64,000 nt of DNA from Isoetes taiwanensis (lineage: Eukaryota > Streptophyta > Lycopodiopsida > Isoetales > Isoetaceae). The translations under genes and the position numbers were made by a program. The stretch is taken from NCBI GenBank assembly GCA_021234155.1, contig JAJEKV010000008.1:6200945-6264944 (forward strand), read 5' to 3'. Below the pieces are notes generated by a model. That model searched no databases. It was not told the DNA's origin and worked only from the letters and a program-made list of their open reading frames with translations. Positions 21,170-33,365 of this stretch are shown here, in pieces (position 1 is the first letter of the stretch; each line of letters opens with the position of its first letter).

Positions 21170-24100
21170 ATGGAAAGCCAAGATGAAGACTTTACACCTC
21201 CGTCTAATATTGCCTTACTGCAACGTGGTAGATACAGCACACCGACATCTACTCGTCGTAGGAGCATAGACCTATCTTTGTTGCCACGTGGTGACTTTTT
21301 GACACCAAGCCCGACCCAGTCAATCTCTACACCCATGTCACCGTTGCCTCCATGTAATATAGAGACCTCATTTGCTTACTATACACCTACTCAAAGTCAA
21401 AGTGCACGAAGTTCTTTCTCCGATATTCATTCGTCGCCAAATGACTTGCCAACCTTAGTCCAAAATAACACGGTCTATAATACACCCTCACCAATACATG
21501 TGCAACAACCTTCAAATGTCAAGACTTCAATTTTTGAAATGCCCTCACCGTTGCATGAGCTACATCAACCACTTCAAGACATTCTTGACCCTTCGCCACA
21601 AGCAAAGCACCCTGGTGGTGAGAATTTGTTTAAGGAGCAAAGAGTTCCTACACGAGACTTGCGAAAGAAATCCAGGACCTTGTTTCCAGTATTACCAACT
21701 GCCTCATTGGAGGAGGCTGAGACTGTATCTTCTCCTACAATGAGTGTAGAGCAACTGGCCACCCCACAATCTGCCACCGAGTTGTCTAGTCCAAGTGGTC
21801 AGAAAAATCCTTACAGCTCTGCAAAGGGATTAAAAAAGGATAACAGTACCAACATTTAGAACTGTTTTGCGGAACAAGCTCATGGGTCTTGCATACATGA
21901 GGCAGTTGAGGCGGTTGTCCTGTTGGCAGAAAAATTGTGTCTCAAACTTTAAGTTCTCTACTCTGAGATCTATAAGGCAAAGCTTTTTGTCCCTTTCCAA
22001 AGGAGATCAAGAGTCCTACCTCGCGTGGCATGTAAGACCAGAAAAGGCAGATAATTTTTCTTACTATCTAAAGAACATCTCCAACTGTCAACTAGCTTTT
22101 AAGAGTATTCATGCCATTGGTAGTCGACGAATGACACGGGCCCAGAGAAGGTTGGACAGAAACCCTTATATTGACGACTATTGCCATCCAAAGAAGGTGG
22201 TCGGTGTGCATTGTCTGGAGGCCAAAGCATGGCTAGTCGATTTCTTTGACTCAAATTGTGAAAGGTTGCCTAACAGTCCCATATATCACTTGACAGACAG
22301 CATAACCAAGAAGGAAGTCTACACCATCTACAGAGATCTCTTCAAGGTGTCAAACCAAAAGTTCATTTCCTACTCTTATTTCTTGAGATTGTGGAAGCAA
22401 GAATTTAATTTGGTGAGAATACCAAAGAGGCACAGGTTTTCTATTTGCTCAACCTGTGCACTTTTGAAGGAGAAGAGACAAATGGCAACCAATGTCCTTG
22501 AAAAGAGTAAGTATACATTTATTTATTTTGTCTATGCGGACATACGCAGAGGACATATTGTATAACTTTGCTACCTAGCAGGAATCCTACTTATTTCTGA
22601 TGCCCTCCTTGCAGATACTATAACACAGCAATTACAAGATCATAGAGAAGCTCAAGCTCTAGAAAGGAAGAAGCTTGCAAAACACAGAAAAAAATCAATG
22701 GAGAAGCCGTTACAGTACATGTCAATTGTGGTATGGCATGGACCAAAAGAAGACATCTTTGCCACACTTTATTAATGTTCCAAAACCAGAGGCAGACTTC
22801 TTGAAGTTGCATCTAGTTGGTGCTATGATCTTTCATGGGGGTGTACAATGCAGAGTATTCTTTTACCAGAATATACATGGTGACCCTAATCTTACAGTTA
22901 CAGTAATCAACAAGATTCTTTTGGCCAGAGAGAAGCTGCCTCCAGTGTTGTACATTCAGTTGGACAACACTACAAGGGAGAATAAAAACCAAGTTTTATT
23001 TGCTTATTGTGCAATGCTGGTCCAACTTGGTATATTTAAGAAGGTCAAGGTTGGCTTTCTACTAGTTGGTCACACACATGATCAAATAGATTTTCTGTAA
23101 GGTTGCGCCGAAAACATGCTTACTGTCTTTACTCAATGTGTGAGGTAATTGAACAAGCATATAATCCAACTCCAGTTGTGGAGGTTTTGGCAAACTTATG
23201 ATTTTCGTGAGTTTGTTTTTCAAAGGCAATCAAATAGAGGAACTGCTATCAATCAGTTAAACAATTTAACATTTCAACACCATGTAAAGTTTATCATGCA
23301 TGAAGAGAAAGCATGTCTTCAAGGAAAGTTCTTTGTCTCTTCCAAAACATGGCTACCTAGTGAACCACTATCATACCTTAAGTACGTTCCTCAAGTGGAA
23401 CGCATGATGCGTGCAGTTTAGCAGCCACTGAAAAGTTCTATAGACATTGCAGATAAGAACAAGGAAAAAGATCCTTTTGTTTCATTAAAGAACATGGAAA
23501 AGAACATAAGAATGTGCTTCAAGTACTTTAATGAGGAAGACAAGAAATGGTGGGAGGATTTCTTCGAAGTCATGGCTGATGTGACTAAGTCTTTGAAGAG
23601 CACTGTCTTAGAGGTGCCCTTCAGTTGGCCTGTTAGACAAAGGCCTATCACTGCTGAGGAAATCCAACAAGACTCTTCAGTGTTTAAGATGAAGGAAGTA
23701 CTTGAGGAACCTCAGAATCGTGAGATGTATTTGGGACCTAGACATGCTATAAGAAAGAAACCATTGACTCCTAAAAAACTTGCTGACCTTCAGAAAGGAA
23801 TGTTAATTGCTGTGCCATCTACAGATGATGGTAAAAATCGTCCTTTCTGGATTGCAAGGGTAAAGAACATCATTTTCAAGGAAAGCCTTCCCTAAGATCA
23901 AAGTTCATTGGTATGCCACTGTGCCAGCAGATCCTTACATCGGTCGATATGATCCAGTGGTCATAAGTGTCAAAAAAGGAAAGAAGGCAACAAACAAAAA
24001 CCACATAGATATAATAGACTTGTGTGAGACCCAAGACTTAGCTTATGACTTCACGCTGAAGGTTGACAACAAGCTACGCAGGAAGACTATTGACCTGCTC

Positions 24101-24298
24101 AAATCTTTGTGTGATGATGGCTCAGATGAGGAACATTCAGAAGATGGAAATGATGATGACAATGATGAAGAGGTCTCCTCCAGCTCCTCAAGCAAAACTG
24201 AGACCTCTGAAATAAGTCCGAATGAAAGTGAAGGCGTTGATGAGTATGATGATACGCCAGACCCGACTTTGCTTGCTGGTAGAAAAATTTTGTTGTAG
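21170..24298 (+). pseudogene. DDE transposase of the DUF7869-like type (decayed)
   Basis: Probable enzyme that moves the 8.2 kb element. The Ser/Pro/Thr-rich N-terminal 220 residues (from ATG 21170) look disordered. Then comes a conserved region with a zinc-finger-like part (RFSICSTCALLKEKR) and an intron (22507-22614). The core follows: GMDQKKTSLPHF (near 22740), LDNTTRENKN (22960-22990) and VGHTHDQID (about 23069-23092). That D/DN/H-D pattern matches my memory of the DUF7869 family in algae, protists and animals. The C-terminus has an acidic Ser-rich tail. Breaks: A-run shift near 21835, an extra T near 22733 just before the first catalytic Asp, one-base losses near 23092 and 23199, TAG at 23419-23421, and a shift near 23893. 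All breaks are small, so the copy is young. Confidence 0.72.
22532..22545. repeat. Palindrome copy in the transposase intron
   Basis: CTATGCGGACATAC, three mismatches from CTATGCCGTCATAG, inside the only transposase intron found (22507-22614). Confidence 0.5.
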
Positions 24299-24410
24299 TC
24301 ATCTTTTGTATGTTGTTAAGGGTTTCTAAATGCTCCGGTTGTTTTTCTTTTATATCCTTCTCAATTTTCTAGTCAAGTTGTTCTCAAACATTTTGTGTGT
24401 AACCAATGTG

Positions 24411-24424
24411 CTATGCCGTCATAG
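24411..24424. repeat. Palindrome copy near the right end
   Basis: Exact CTATGCCGTCATAG, about 110 bp after the transposase stop and 400 bp before the right terminal repeat. Confidence 0.8.
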
Positions 24425-24786
24425 GCTCATTTCATTTTTACCATAAACAGGTTGTGTTTGAGAGCCTTGTTCTGGCTTTTTATAATGATGTACATTGAGT
24501 TATGCAGTTATGCTTTAATATAATTCTCCTTATGATGTTTCCGAGCTATGCCATTTGATGTACTCTTATGTGCTGTTTTAGGGGGAACAATTTTTTTGTA
24601 CAAAAAAAATTAGTAGGAAGAGAGTTAAAATGAAGGTTGTCTTCTAAAGCGTGTCCCTTTTTTTTTTGTTTCGACCCCCTAAAATGGCACCACAATCTTA
24701 AAAAAAAGGGCATTTTTTATAATTTGATCCCAAAACAAGCAAAATTTTAAAGAATATTTGGAAATCTTATTTTATTAGTGCAATTG

Positions 24787-24820
24787 CAGGTCATTAGTGC
24801 ATTTGCTAGGTCACCTTGTT
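24787..24820 (-). repeat. Right terminal inverted repeat of the 8.2 kb transposon
   Basis: Inverse of the left repeat with two mismatches; followed by TATG (24821-24824). About 100 bp inside it, the inverse strand has AAAAAATGCCCTTTT, which is shared with the second element at 37690. Confidence 0.9.
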
Positions 24821-24824
24821 TATG

Positions 24825-25699
24825 GAGAGCGGACTTAGAATTCTGTGACATGGTAAGTGCCATAAGAATCTGCTTTACAATATACTCTATTCCAGTTTGT
24901 GCCACACTCTTTCTAGCTGTAGTTTCCGATGCTATGGCCAAATTACAGAAGATCTAGAAGATGCAAGAGCGGCATGAACATGTTCAGGAGCATCATGGAA
25001 GTGCCCAAGATGGATGGCAAAATGTTAATTGGAAAAAAGCTGTGTGCAATAAAGCTAGTCAACATGTCTCTCATGTCACGAATAAGTCTGATAATTTGCA
25101 TGGAAGGGTGAAGCAGAGAGGAGGCTCTCCCTTTACCCAGCAAAATAATGGGGGGTAAAGCAGAGAGGAGGCTCTTCCTCGTCAAATATTTAACAAAACA
25201 ACGGAAGGGTGGGACAGAGAGGCTTCCCCTTGCCAATTTCCATGATGAGATGGGCTGACCTCTCTTTAGAATCATACAAGATGGGCATGGTTAATGTTGG
25301 CTCTATTGGTATGCAGGTGGAACATAATATTTAGGGTACATGAACCTTTTGTCTTAAAATGTGAGGGAAGTGGCTTCTTCCCCAAGTAAAATGAGTAGGT
25401 TATCTCTTTACCTATCTAACAGATTTTTACTACCTTTTGCTGCCTTCAAGAGCATAAATGTCGCCGAGATATAGATAAAGTAGCTAATGTGTTTGGATGT
25501 GACTATGATGTCTTGGTGTCTGTTGCTGATGCATCTAAGGCAGATGTGCATACTGCATGGAAGTCCTCTGTGGATGTCACTTTTACTCAAACAGATAGGT
25601 TTGGGCCGTGGATAATAATCAAGTGGAAGATAAAGGCCTGCTCATAATAGACCTCGCCAACGTTGTGCTTTGTGGGCAACAGTGAGGAGTAAAGTTCTC
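24825..25699. other. Unassigned DNA right of the transposon
   Basis: No protein family recognised. A short tandem duplication (AAGCAGAGAGGAGGCTC at about 25112 and 25158) is present. The right part may belong to the LINE remnant that follows. Confidence 0.4.
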
Positions 25700-26287
25700 C
25701 AGTAGATTTTTGTCGCTCAATCTTTTGGATAGCTCTGTGTCTGATCATAATCTGCAACTTCTATTCAATGATGTGTTAATTGTCATAAACTTACTAGAAC
25801 TTACTTTAAGCTTAATTGTAAGTACTTGGAGGATGATTATTTCAAAGTTGCTTGTAATCGGGTTTGGTCTGGTCTCGGGCCTTTCCATTGCGTAAGGGGC
25901 ATGTCTGAGATTGCCACAACGTTGTCTTCAGTGAAGTCATTTGCAAAAGAATGGGGGAGAGTCAGAGCTGTTGAAGCTAGGGGACTATTGACTTCATGGT
26001 ATCAGGAATTAGAACTACTTTGTGCTCGTGGCCCTACTAGTAGAGTTAGAGAAAAGGAGTTACTATCTCAAGTCGAGGCTATCGAAATTGTGAAAGTTAC
26101 CGAAGCCAAGGTGAAGGCATTCAAGGACGAAGATAGATATACTCGGTTCTTTTTTTGCTGCTACAAGAGGAAGGAAACCTGCCACTTCTATACATTATTT
26201 TGTGTTGCCGGATGGCTCTCTTATCTCTGATCTCGTGCATCTTAAGCAGTACCTTTATCAGTACTTTTCTTCATTCTTTGTGTGTCC
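25700..26287 (+). pseudogene. LINE remnant (endonuclease end to pre-RT region)
   Basis: SSVSDHNLQLLF (about 25725) matches the SDH motif at the end of the APE-type endonuclease of plant LINEs. After a frame change, a helical segment reads SWYQELELLCARGP to DRYTRFFF. A further frame change gives a segment like HYFVLPDGSLISD, the stretch before the RT domain. No RT follows: the TRIM starts at 26293. Confidence 0.65.
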
Positions 26288-26292
26288 CATAA

Positions 26293-26771
26293 TGTAACGT
26301 TCCTAACCGACATGCCCTTAACCAACTGGGCAAAACCGTCTAGACGTTTATGAGTAGTCGCTTCTACCCATTTATGCCGGTGTCTCGGGAACGCCCTACA
26401 GGCACATTCAAGGTTCGAATACTCGAGTGGTCTACCATGGGCCCGTTACAGTCTCTCCCACTAGAACTATGCTCGTCCTCGAGCATCCAAGGCTATACCA
26501 TGTCTATGTCATACCATGTCACAATGATTACCAAGTCTTTGCAAATTAGGGGAAAATTACCCATGCATATAGGCACCCATGGAGACTCGAACTCGAGACC
26601 TGCTCTGATACCAACTGACGTTCCTAACCGACATGCCCTTAACCAACTGGGCAAAACCGTCTAGACGTTTATGAGTAGTCGCTTCTACCCATTTATGCCG
26701 GTGTCTCGGGAACGCCCCACAGGCACATTGAAGGTTCGAATACTCGAGCGGTCTACCATGGGCCCGTTACA
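26293..26771 (-). mobile_element. TRIM (miniature LTR retrotransposon), 479 bp
   Basis: LTRs at 26293-26450 and 26616-26771 are almost identical, starting and ending in TGTAAC/GTTACA. The primer-binding site TGGTATCAGAGC (complementary to plant initiator-Met tRNA) is on the minus strand at 26613-26602, just inside the right LTR, so the element reads leftwards. A purine-rich tract (AGTGGGAGAGAC) precedes the left LTR. The 5-bp target duplication CATAA is at 26288-26292 and 26772-26776. The internal region is only 165 bp with no coding capacity, so it must be mobilised by other elements. Confidence 0.88.
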
Positions 26772-26776
26772 CATAA

Positions 26777-27312
26777 CATGCCAAAACAAGTTTCAATTTT
26801 GTTTTCAATATAAAACGTTATCACAACAACATTATCTCTTCAATATCTTCATAAAAGCTTACTGCACTACATGATATAGGACAAAGGACATGAACAGAAT
26901 GATCAGCTAGACCGAGAGTATGATTTGCTGCTGTACGAATCATATTTTAATCAGGTGTGAAACCTTACCAAATCCGGCCAGAAATTTGCTGTTTTGACCC
27001 AAAAAACTTAAATTAAATATGAGTATATCATACATCAACAGAAAGATATCAGAGAGAGCTTTTTAGTTAACTTTGAAACATGTAAATAACTAGAATAAAT
27101 GGTTGTGATAAAATGTCACTTGTTAGAGTAATTGCTGTCCTGTGATATTATGGTGTGTGAAATTTTTAATTGTGGTGTGTTATGGGAGATATTGTTATTT
27201 TGACTGGGAAAAAAAAAAAAAAAAAAAAAAAGCACAAATCCCATAGGATACCGCATTTAGAATGTCAATTTTTTTTTAGCACACCAGCCCTACCGGGCCT
27301 ACAGCCTTTCCT
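26777..27312. other. Non-coding DNA
   Basis: AT-rich with a poly-A run at 27210-27231. No gene seen. Confidence 0.5.
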
Positions 27313-29045
27313 CAAATTCTAGCCTATCCACGTGTAATTTCCAGATCAGCAAAAAATGATGTGGACTTAGGCTTCTCCGTTCGATCTCGAATCTTCCATA
27401 TCCACGGCTGCAGAAATTAGAAAATGGCAGAAAAATAGGCAACGGAGGCCAATAACGGATACGCTAGTGCTCCCTCCAGATCCTCGTGCTAGCATAAACC
27501 TCTATTGCTCCCTGTGATCTGGCTGCAGATCCCTCCCGCCGTTAAGGTATGGCAATCTTCTATCTTGAACTTTATGCTTTGTTAGAGTTTCTTCTATCTT
27601 AGGTTAGCCGTTAGAGTTTCTTCTATCTTAAACTTCATGCTTGTTGACGTTAATCTGGATGCAATACTTACAGAGAACAGAGAACGTGAGCCGTGTATGT
27701 CAAGGAATTTGTGCTTGGAATCGGAAACTATGCCTTGATTGTTGCAAACTGTCGGTAATTTCTGATCTCTATCCACATGGACTGCATGTCACATTGTGAT
27801 TCTAATTCCTTCAGTTATATGAATTGGTTGGGTAGAGGCACTGAATGTGTTGGGCAGAGGCACTGAATGTTTTCTGTGGCTTCTCTGTCCGATCTCGAAT
27901 CTTCCATCTCCATGGCTGCGGAAATTAGAAAATGACAAGAAAATAGGCAAACGGAGGTCAGTAACGGATACGCTAGTGCGCTCCAAACCTTCACTGCTCA
28001 ACCAGGTTTGCATTGTCTAGTTATTATTCTCCATTCGAGCCACTCTTTCCCTTGCCGTTGCTTGCAATATGATAAAATGAAGAAATTTTGTTGATGTGAA
28101 TGACAAGGTTTATCTTAATGTCTGCTTATTTATTTCTCTCTATTACCATTACGTCCAATTTCCAACCAGGTTTTTGATTTGGTTTTATGAGAAGAATTTA
28201 AATGTACGACATAATTGTTGTCCGGATTCAGATAGAATTCGTTATGACTATTTGTGAGACCTTTTTGATCTGGTATTGGAAACCAAGATTTAATGAAGTG
28301 ACCAACCACTGACGTTTTTTTATGGAATAGGGGCCATGGTATTAGCATTTGGTCTTCAAATATGCAAGACATATGGTAGGGTCTCTGCAAAGCCTATAAG
28401 TTTCTAAAATACAAGCACTCTTCCTCTTGAGATATACGACAAAGGAATTCTTGTTTTTTGGTAAAGATCCTAGGTATAGCAGGCTACTCACCTAGTTAAA
28501 GAATAGTAATTTGAACGTAGTTTCAATCATGACAGAGTCATTCGCAGAGTACTAGTAGGTGTTGCCGAGCATAATCATTCTCAAAGACTTGCTATGATAT
28601 CCATGTATTTCTTCTTTAAGCTAAGTTCCCGCTTTTGGATTGTTTGAGAAATCTGCACTTAGATACACGTGATAATAAAATGTTGCTTCTTCCATCCCTA
28701 AGTAAATGGCCTGTTTTGATGAATCCTGAGACATGGGAAGATTTTGTGACCAAGTTGTCAGATCAATACTTGGAAGGGCAGCGTGGATTGGTTGAACTTG
28801 ATATAGATGCTTACGATAATAAGCTTAAGATGCTTCAGAAAAGCCAATTTCCGTATATTTTCATATCTTCCATAGCAAATTCTAGCCTATCCACATGTAA
28901 TTTCCATGTCATCAAAAACTGATGTGGCTTACTTTACACCATCAGATCTCTAGTTTCACAAATCTAAGGCCAGGAAAATTAGAAATTCGGCCAAAAATGG
29001 GCACGGAGGCACGGAGGTGGAGAAGGTCACTGATAATCTTCTTAT
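27313..29045 (+). repeat. Three diverged copies of a dispersed module
   Basis: Copy 1 (27313-27480) contains CAAATTCTAGCCTATCCACG, TCGATCTCGAATCTTCCAT and GAAATTAGAAAATGGCAG. Copy 2 (27873-27990) repeats the latter part closely, including GGATACGCTAGTGC. Copy 3 (28877-29045) repeats the first part (ATTCTAGCCTATCCACATG, GATGTGG) and a diverged second part. All are in the same orientation. They may be 5' parts of a duplicated gene or an unrecognised repeat. Confidence 0.55.
28623..28850 (+). other. Possible exon of an unrecognised gene
   Basis: Open frame after an acceptor-like CTAAG, reading LLPSLSKWPVLMNPETWEDF and VELDIDAYDNKLKMLQK. The composition looks protein-like, but I recognise no family and cannot find its partner exons with certainty. 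It could be a gene fragment linked with the repeats around it. Confidence 0.3.
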
Positions 29046-29997
29046 TTTCTAAAATAACTACTCAGCATACATCCAGCTTGCGATGCAGACTTCAAAAACA
29101 CGGCCAGAATGGAGGAGCCATGAAGACTGAGATGGCTGTTGTGCTTTAATCAATGGATTTTGCGTTTTGCTTTCATGGCTACGTTCATGGCTATTGGCTA
29201 GGTTTGGAACGCCAGAGAAAATCTCTATCTCATGCCCCTTACAAATTAGTGCTGGCTACGATCTAGAGTTCAGAGGTAAGTCTGGTGTCATCCCCATATT
29301 AAGGACGAATTTGAAGCGGCGTTGGTATGAATCTCGTGAAGGTAATCCACTTTTCTGTCTGGGTCATTTGGTCTAGAGCATATAACCCATTTTAGTCTGT
29401 TAGCCAGTTTGCAAAGAACCCATTGATGGCAAACAAAATTTCACGGCTTCATATATTTTGCTAATTTCTGAACTGGTTTGACCACATCTTCACCAGAAAC
29501 ACATAAATGCTAGTAGCTGAGATTCAAATATAGGTTTTGTTTTTGTCTGTATCCACTATTCACAGGTGCCTTTCTCAGTAGATGAAATCTGCTGGTAACC
29601 CAAAGTGTTCGTATAAAATCTTTGCAACATGCAAGGGCAGAGTTTAAAAGCAGTTTTGATAAAATCTCAGGCAGAATCTAGCCTACTATATAGTTAACTT
29701 AATTTGTGTCCATTTAGTAGTTCTCCCAGCCTTTTCCTTTGTTATTTGTGAGGTTTATTGCCAATTGGTCATTCCAGCTTATTTGAACAGGCTTATGGTT
29801 TGTTGCCTTGCCCTAACGTGTCTTCAAGTTAAAATTTAAGTTGTTATGGAAGCTTGTATCTGAGCTTCAGCATTCTCTTACGTCTGTGGCGGTGTTTAAA
29901 CATTGTAGGACTTTTGCCTCTCTCCAGTTTGGTTGTCCATTCCAGCCTAATAGCATTTTTGCATTGGTGATGCTTACGCGGGATCTTCTAGCTCATG

Positions 29998-30165
29998 ACA
30001 GTTGGCCCTTACTTTCACAAGGTTGGATGCATTGGTGGTGCTTACGTGGATCATAGAGGCTACAAGCTTGAGGGCAAGTATTGGTTTGCTGAGCTTGGAG
30101 ATAGACCCATTTATAAGAAACCAGATCACAACGTGAGGAGGATTCTTTCCAGCTATGGTATGCCA
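29998..30165 (+). other. Possible exon of an unrecognised gene
   Basis: After an acceptor-like CATGACAG the frame reads VGPYFHKVGCIGGAYVDHRG and KYWFAELGDRPIYKKPDHN, ending near a donor (GTATGC). Dense in aromatic and Gly residues and plausibly real, but no family recognised. Confidence 0.3.
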
Positions 30166-33100
30166 TTAGCATGGTCCATTTTCTGTTCCTGTCTATTCCT
30201 AAGGTATACAAAAGTTTTGACTTCCCTTGCTCAAAGGATTATGTTGTCTTATCTATTTGGTCTCGATGTGATGATGCAGCATTTGCAAATATTTGCCTTG
30301 CCATTGGGTTTTTAATTACTGTTGCAAGGGTTGCAGCACACATTATTTGCAGAACCTTGCTTGTACAGTTGGACTCTTATTTTAGAAATTAGGACAATCA
30401 AATTTCTAAGCCTTAAATGTCTTTCTGCTAGCCTCTACTTTGATATGTGCCATGTGGATTTTTAGGCAGAGCTTTGCACTTTGTTGTCTTGCAAGGCTAG
30501 AGACTATTAAATAATTTGTGCATGCAACCAGCAATAATTGCTGACCAAGAGACCACATTATGCTCAGGCATATGCTCAAACAGCAGCATTGCATCTAAAA
30601 GTTTAGAAATAGTTCTCTCCTCTGTGTTTCAAGAATCTTTTCTCATGTGTTTAGCGAGTTTTCCCACGCCCTCTTCAGCAATCCAATATTTTGGCAGCGG
30701 TGCTTCGTAGCAAATCTGGTTCTAGGAACTCCCTATCAGTTTTTCACCTGAAACCCAATAGTACATGCTAGAGAAGATCTGGAGTCCCCATAATGAGCAA
30801 TCGAATGCAGTCTCTGCCAGTATACATAAGCTAATATTTAATTTAAGGTTGTTGGAAGGGAATGAATGAATATTACACTTGTCAATGACATTGCATGTGG
30901 GTTATCTAGAAAATGATGATAGGTCTCTGTGGTGTTTTGGCTTTAAATTTTTACTGATACCCAATTTATTTCATTGTTTTGCACAGTTACCTCTAGTTTC
31001 AAAGCAAGATCAAGATGCCAAGATGGAATTATGTGCAATTTGCTGGTGGGAAGACTTGGTTAAAGTCAGAAGAATGATAAATAACAATGAACAATATCTG
31101 TTAGGAAGACATGGATTAAGTTCCAACCATCACAAGATCTGTTCAATTGCATGCAATGAGCAGTCAGATACAACTAGAGTTCATAATTGACCCAGGAAGT
31201 GCTTTTGATTTCTTCTCATGATATTGAACAGGTAAAAACTTCATTTTCTTGCCATGCTAGAGAATTGACATCTGACTTATGTGGAACATTTTCAGGAAGT
31301 GTGAAAAAGTTATGAATTCTACTACTAGATTGGAAAACCTCATTCCCATTTTATATTTAGGGGGCAATATGTCTTGGTGCATTTAGCAATTCATCCTCCT
31401 CTGCGGATTTCTTGTAGGCAGAGGTTCTAAAAGCAGAGATTGATTCCCATTTTTGCGTCTTAAGAGTCTCTAAAAAGCATAAGAAATTGTGTTCTTTTCA
31501 TCTTATCTTGAGTACACAAAATCCTTTCTTGGTAGTAGCCATAAGATTTTTTATGATGAGTATAAAACATGGCAGGAGGACCAACTTAGGTTTACAGAAT
31601 AAAATCTGAAGCATCCACATTGTAGCATTACACAGACAATTGAAGGAGCTCTTGCAAACAAATGATCCTAGGGCATTTCTTTCCAAATATTCAGAGCTAG
31701 TTTGAGATTCTAGTCTAAAGGATCTGCTTGAGAACCTGGAAAATCAATTGGACGCTATACTATAGATTGGATTATGTTCCACGGGTTGACGCTGTGCTAA
31801 ATCAATTAACACAAAAGTTTCTCCATAATAAGATTTTTGTCTTGTAAACTATGTTGAATAATCCATCTTATCAAATTTAGCAACATTCAAGATGTCACTT
31901 ACAAAAGAATTAGAACGCGTCCTTAACTGATTAGAGCATGTCTTGCCATGAACAAGTTTTACGATAGGGTGCCAATGATGTTGACTGTCTAAAACACAAC
32001 CAAAGTTGCATGTTCTTGACCATTTTCCTAATAGTTATCTAATTCTTTAGTCATTCAGCTATTGCTATTGGATGATTAAGAAGGAAAGAAAGGACAAGCT
32101 AGTGCCTACAAATCGGCCTCCATACTTGAGAATGTTATGATATTTTAAAACGACAACTAGCAAGTTGAAAGTATGGCGGTGACCAATGACAAGGTTCTAG
32201 CCTATTTATTTTCAATGATTTTCCACATCTTTATACAAGCTTAGCGTCGTCAGTCATGGGGCAATATGATATTGAGATCATTCCACAACTTTAAGACCGA
32301 GATCCTTTATAGCATAAGCTTGCAAAGGAGAACCACGTACAAAGGGAAAAAAACTAATTCAAAAAGCACCAACCCATCTAACATGGCCAAAACAACGTCA
32401 AGTACTTCTACAAAGTCCAAGAAATCTTAGTTCTCCTGCTAAGGGAATAAATCTAATATGTTAACTAACATTGTAACTTTTGCCATTAAAATCATACGAT
32501 TTTTTTAATACCCCAATTTTACCACGCCATTTCTTCTTCAGCTAGATTAGACTTAGCTCCATTCAACACTGTCCATTCAACAAGTCTTACCTTGCTAAAG
32601 CCTTCTGGTGTGCTTCTTGCTAGTTTTTTCTGTACAAATGTATATATTTCTTGCCTGTTTATATAGTCCTTACACGTGCTTAGTGGTTTGGGGCTGTATG
32701 ACCCTGTTGTATTCTTTTTTTTTGTTTTTTCTGAAGCAACAAACACTGTTTAATTACATAAGGATTTATATTATAGGCCATGCCATATGCAAAGAGAGCA
32801 GGCTTTAGTTACAATATACTACCGTTATTCTTTACTTTCTAAATGCTATTCCACCCGGTATCTCATGACAAGGAATGATTCTGGGTTGCATCGAAACATT
32901 CTTGTCAATCACCTGAGCAGTAATTGAACCCCAGAAGCGGCTGTTGTTTCGTATAGGTTCTTACTAACCTCCTGAAGCTCTGAGGCCCTTTTCCCAACGT
33001 ATCATTTACAATTAGTACTTCAAGAAGAAGTGCATCATTATCACCACCGTTTTAAACAAGTCTTTGAATGGCAAAATGATATTGTGAGCATCGTGCGGCC

Positions 33101-33365
33101 AAAGTAATAGTAAGATCCTCCTGAAGAACCTCTTATGTTGGTGAAGACGTCAAAACTGTGGACAATAGCTCAGCACTGTTTTGAGCTAGACTAAAAAGTT
33201 TTTTCGTAGTTGGAGGCATGCCAATAAGATAGGTGTCAAGATTTCTCAGTCTTGGGCTACACCCCTAAACCCTAAGCTTCGATAGGTCAACTAAAAAACA
33301 GGCAGATAACGAAGCTCGTCAATCATCAACCAACTTCACCATCTCATCCAAAACCCTCTCTAAGA
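30166..33365. other. Unassigned DNA
   Basis: Short frames only. One at 31000-31190 reads MELCAICWWEDLVKVRRM but is isolated. No repeat or RNA gene recognised. Confidence 0.4.

Larger units (their letters stand above)
16648..24820. mobile_element. 8.2 kb DNA transposon carrying a ParB-methyltransferase gene and a DDE transposase gene
   Basis: Both ends were found by eye. The left end starts AACAAGGTGACCTAGCAA at 16648. The right end at 24820 is its inverse, matching over about 34 bp with two mismatches. Direct TATG copies flank it at 16644-16647 and 24821-24824, a 4-bp target duplication. Inside are two divergent genes: minus-strand ParB-like/DNA methyltransferase (16911-20280) and plus-strand transposase (21170-24298), with a repeat-rich 0.9 kb promoter region between. 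A 14-bp palindrome is dispersed through the non-coding parts. Both genes have stops or frameshifts, so this copy is probably no longer autonomous. The superfamily is uncertain; a 4-bp duplication with a DDE enzyme would fit Sola-like groups, but I cannot verify this. Confidence 0.88.
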
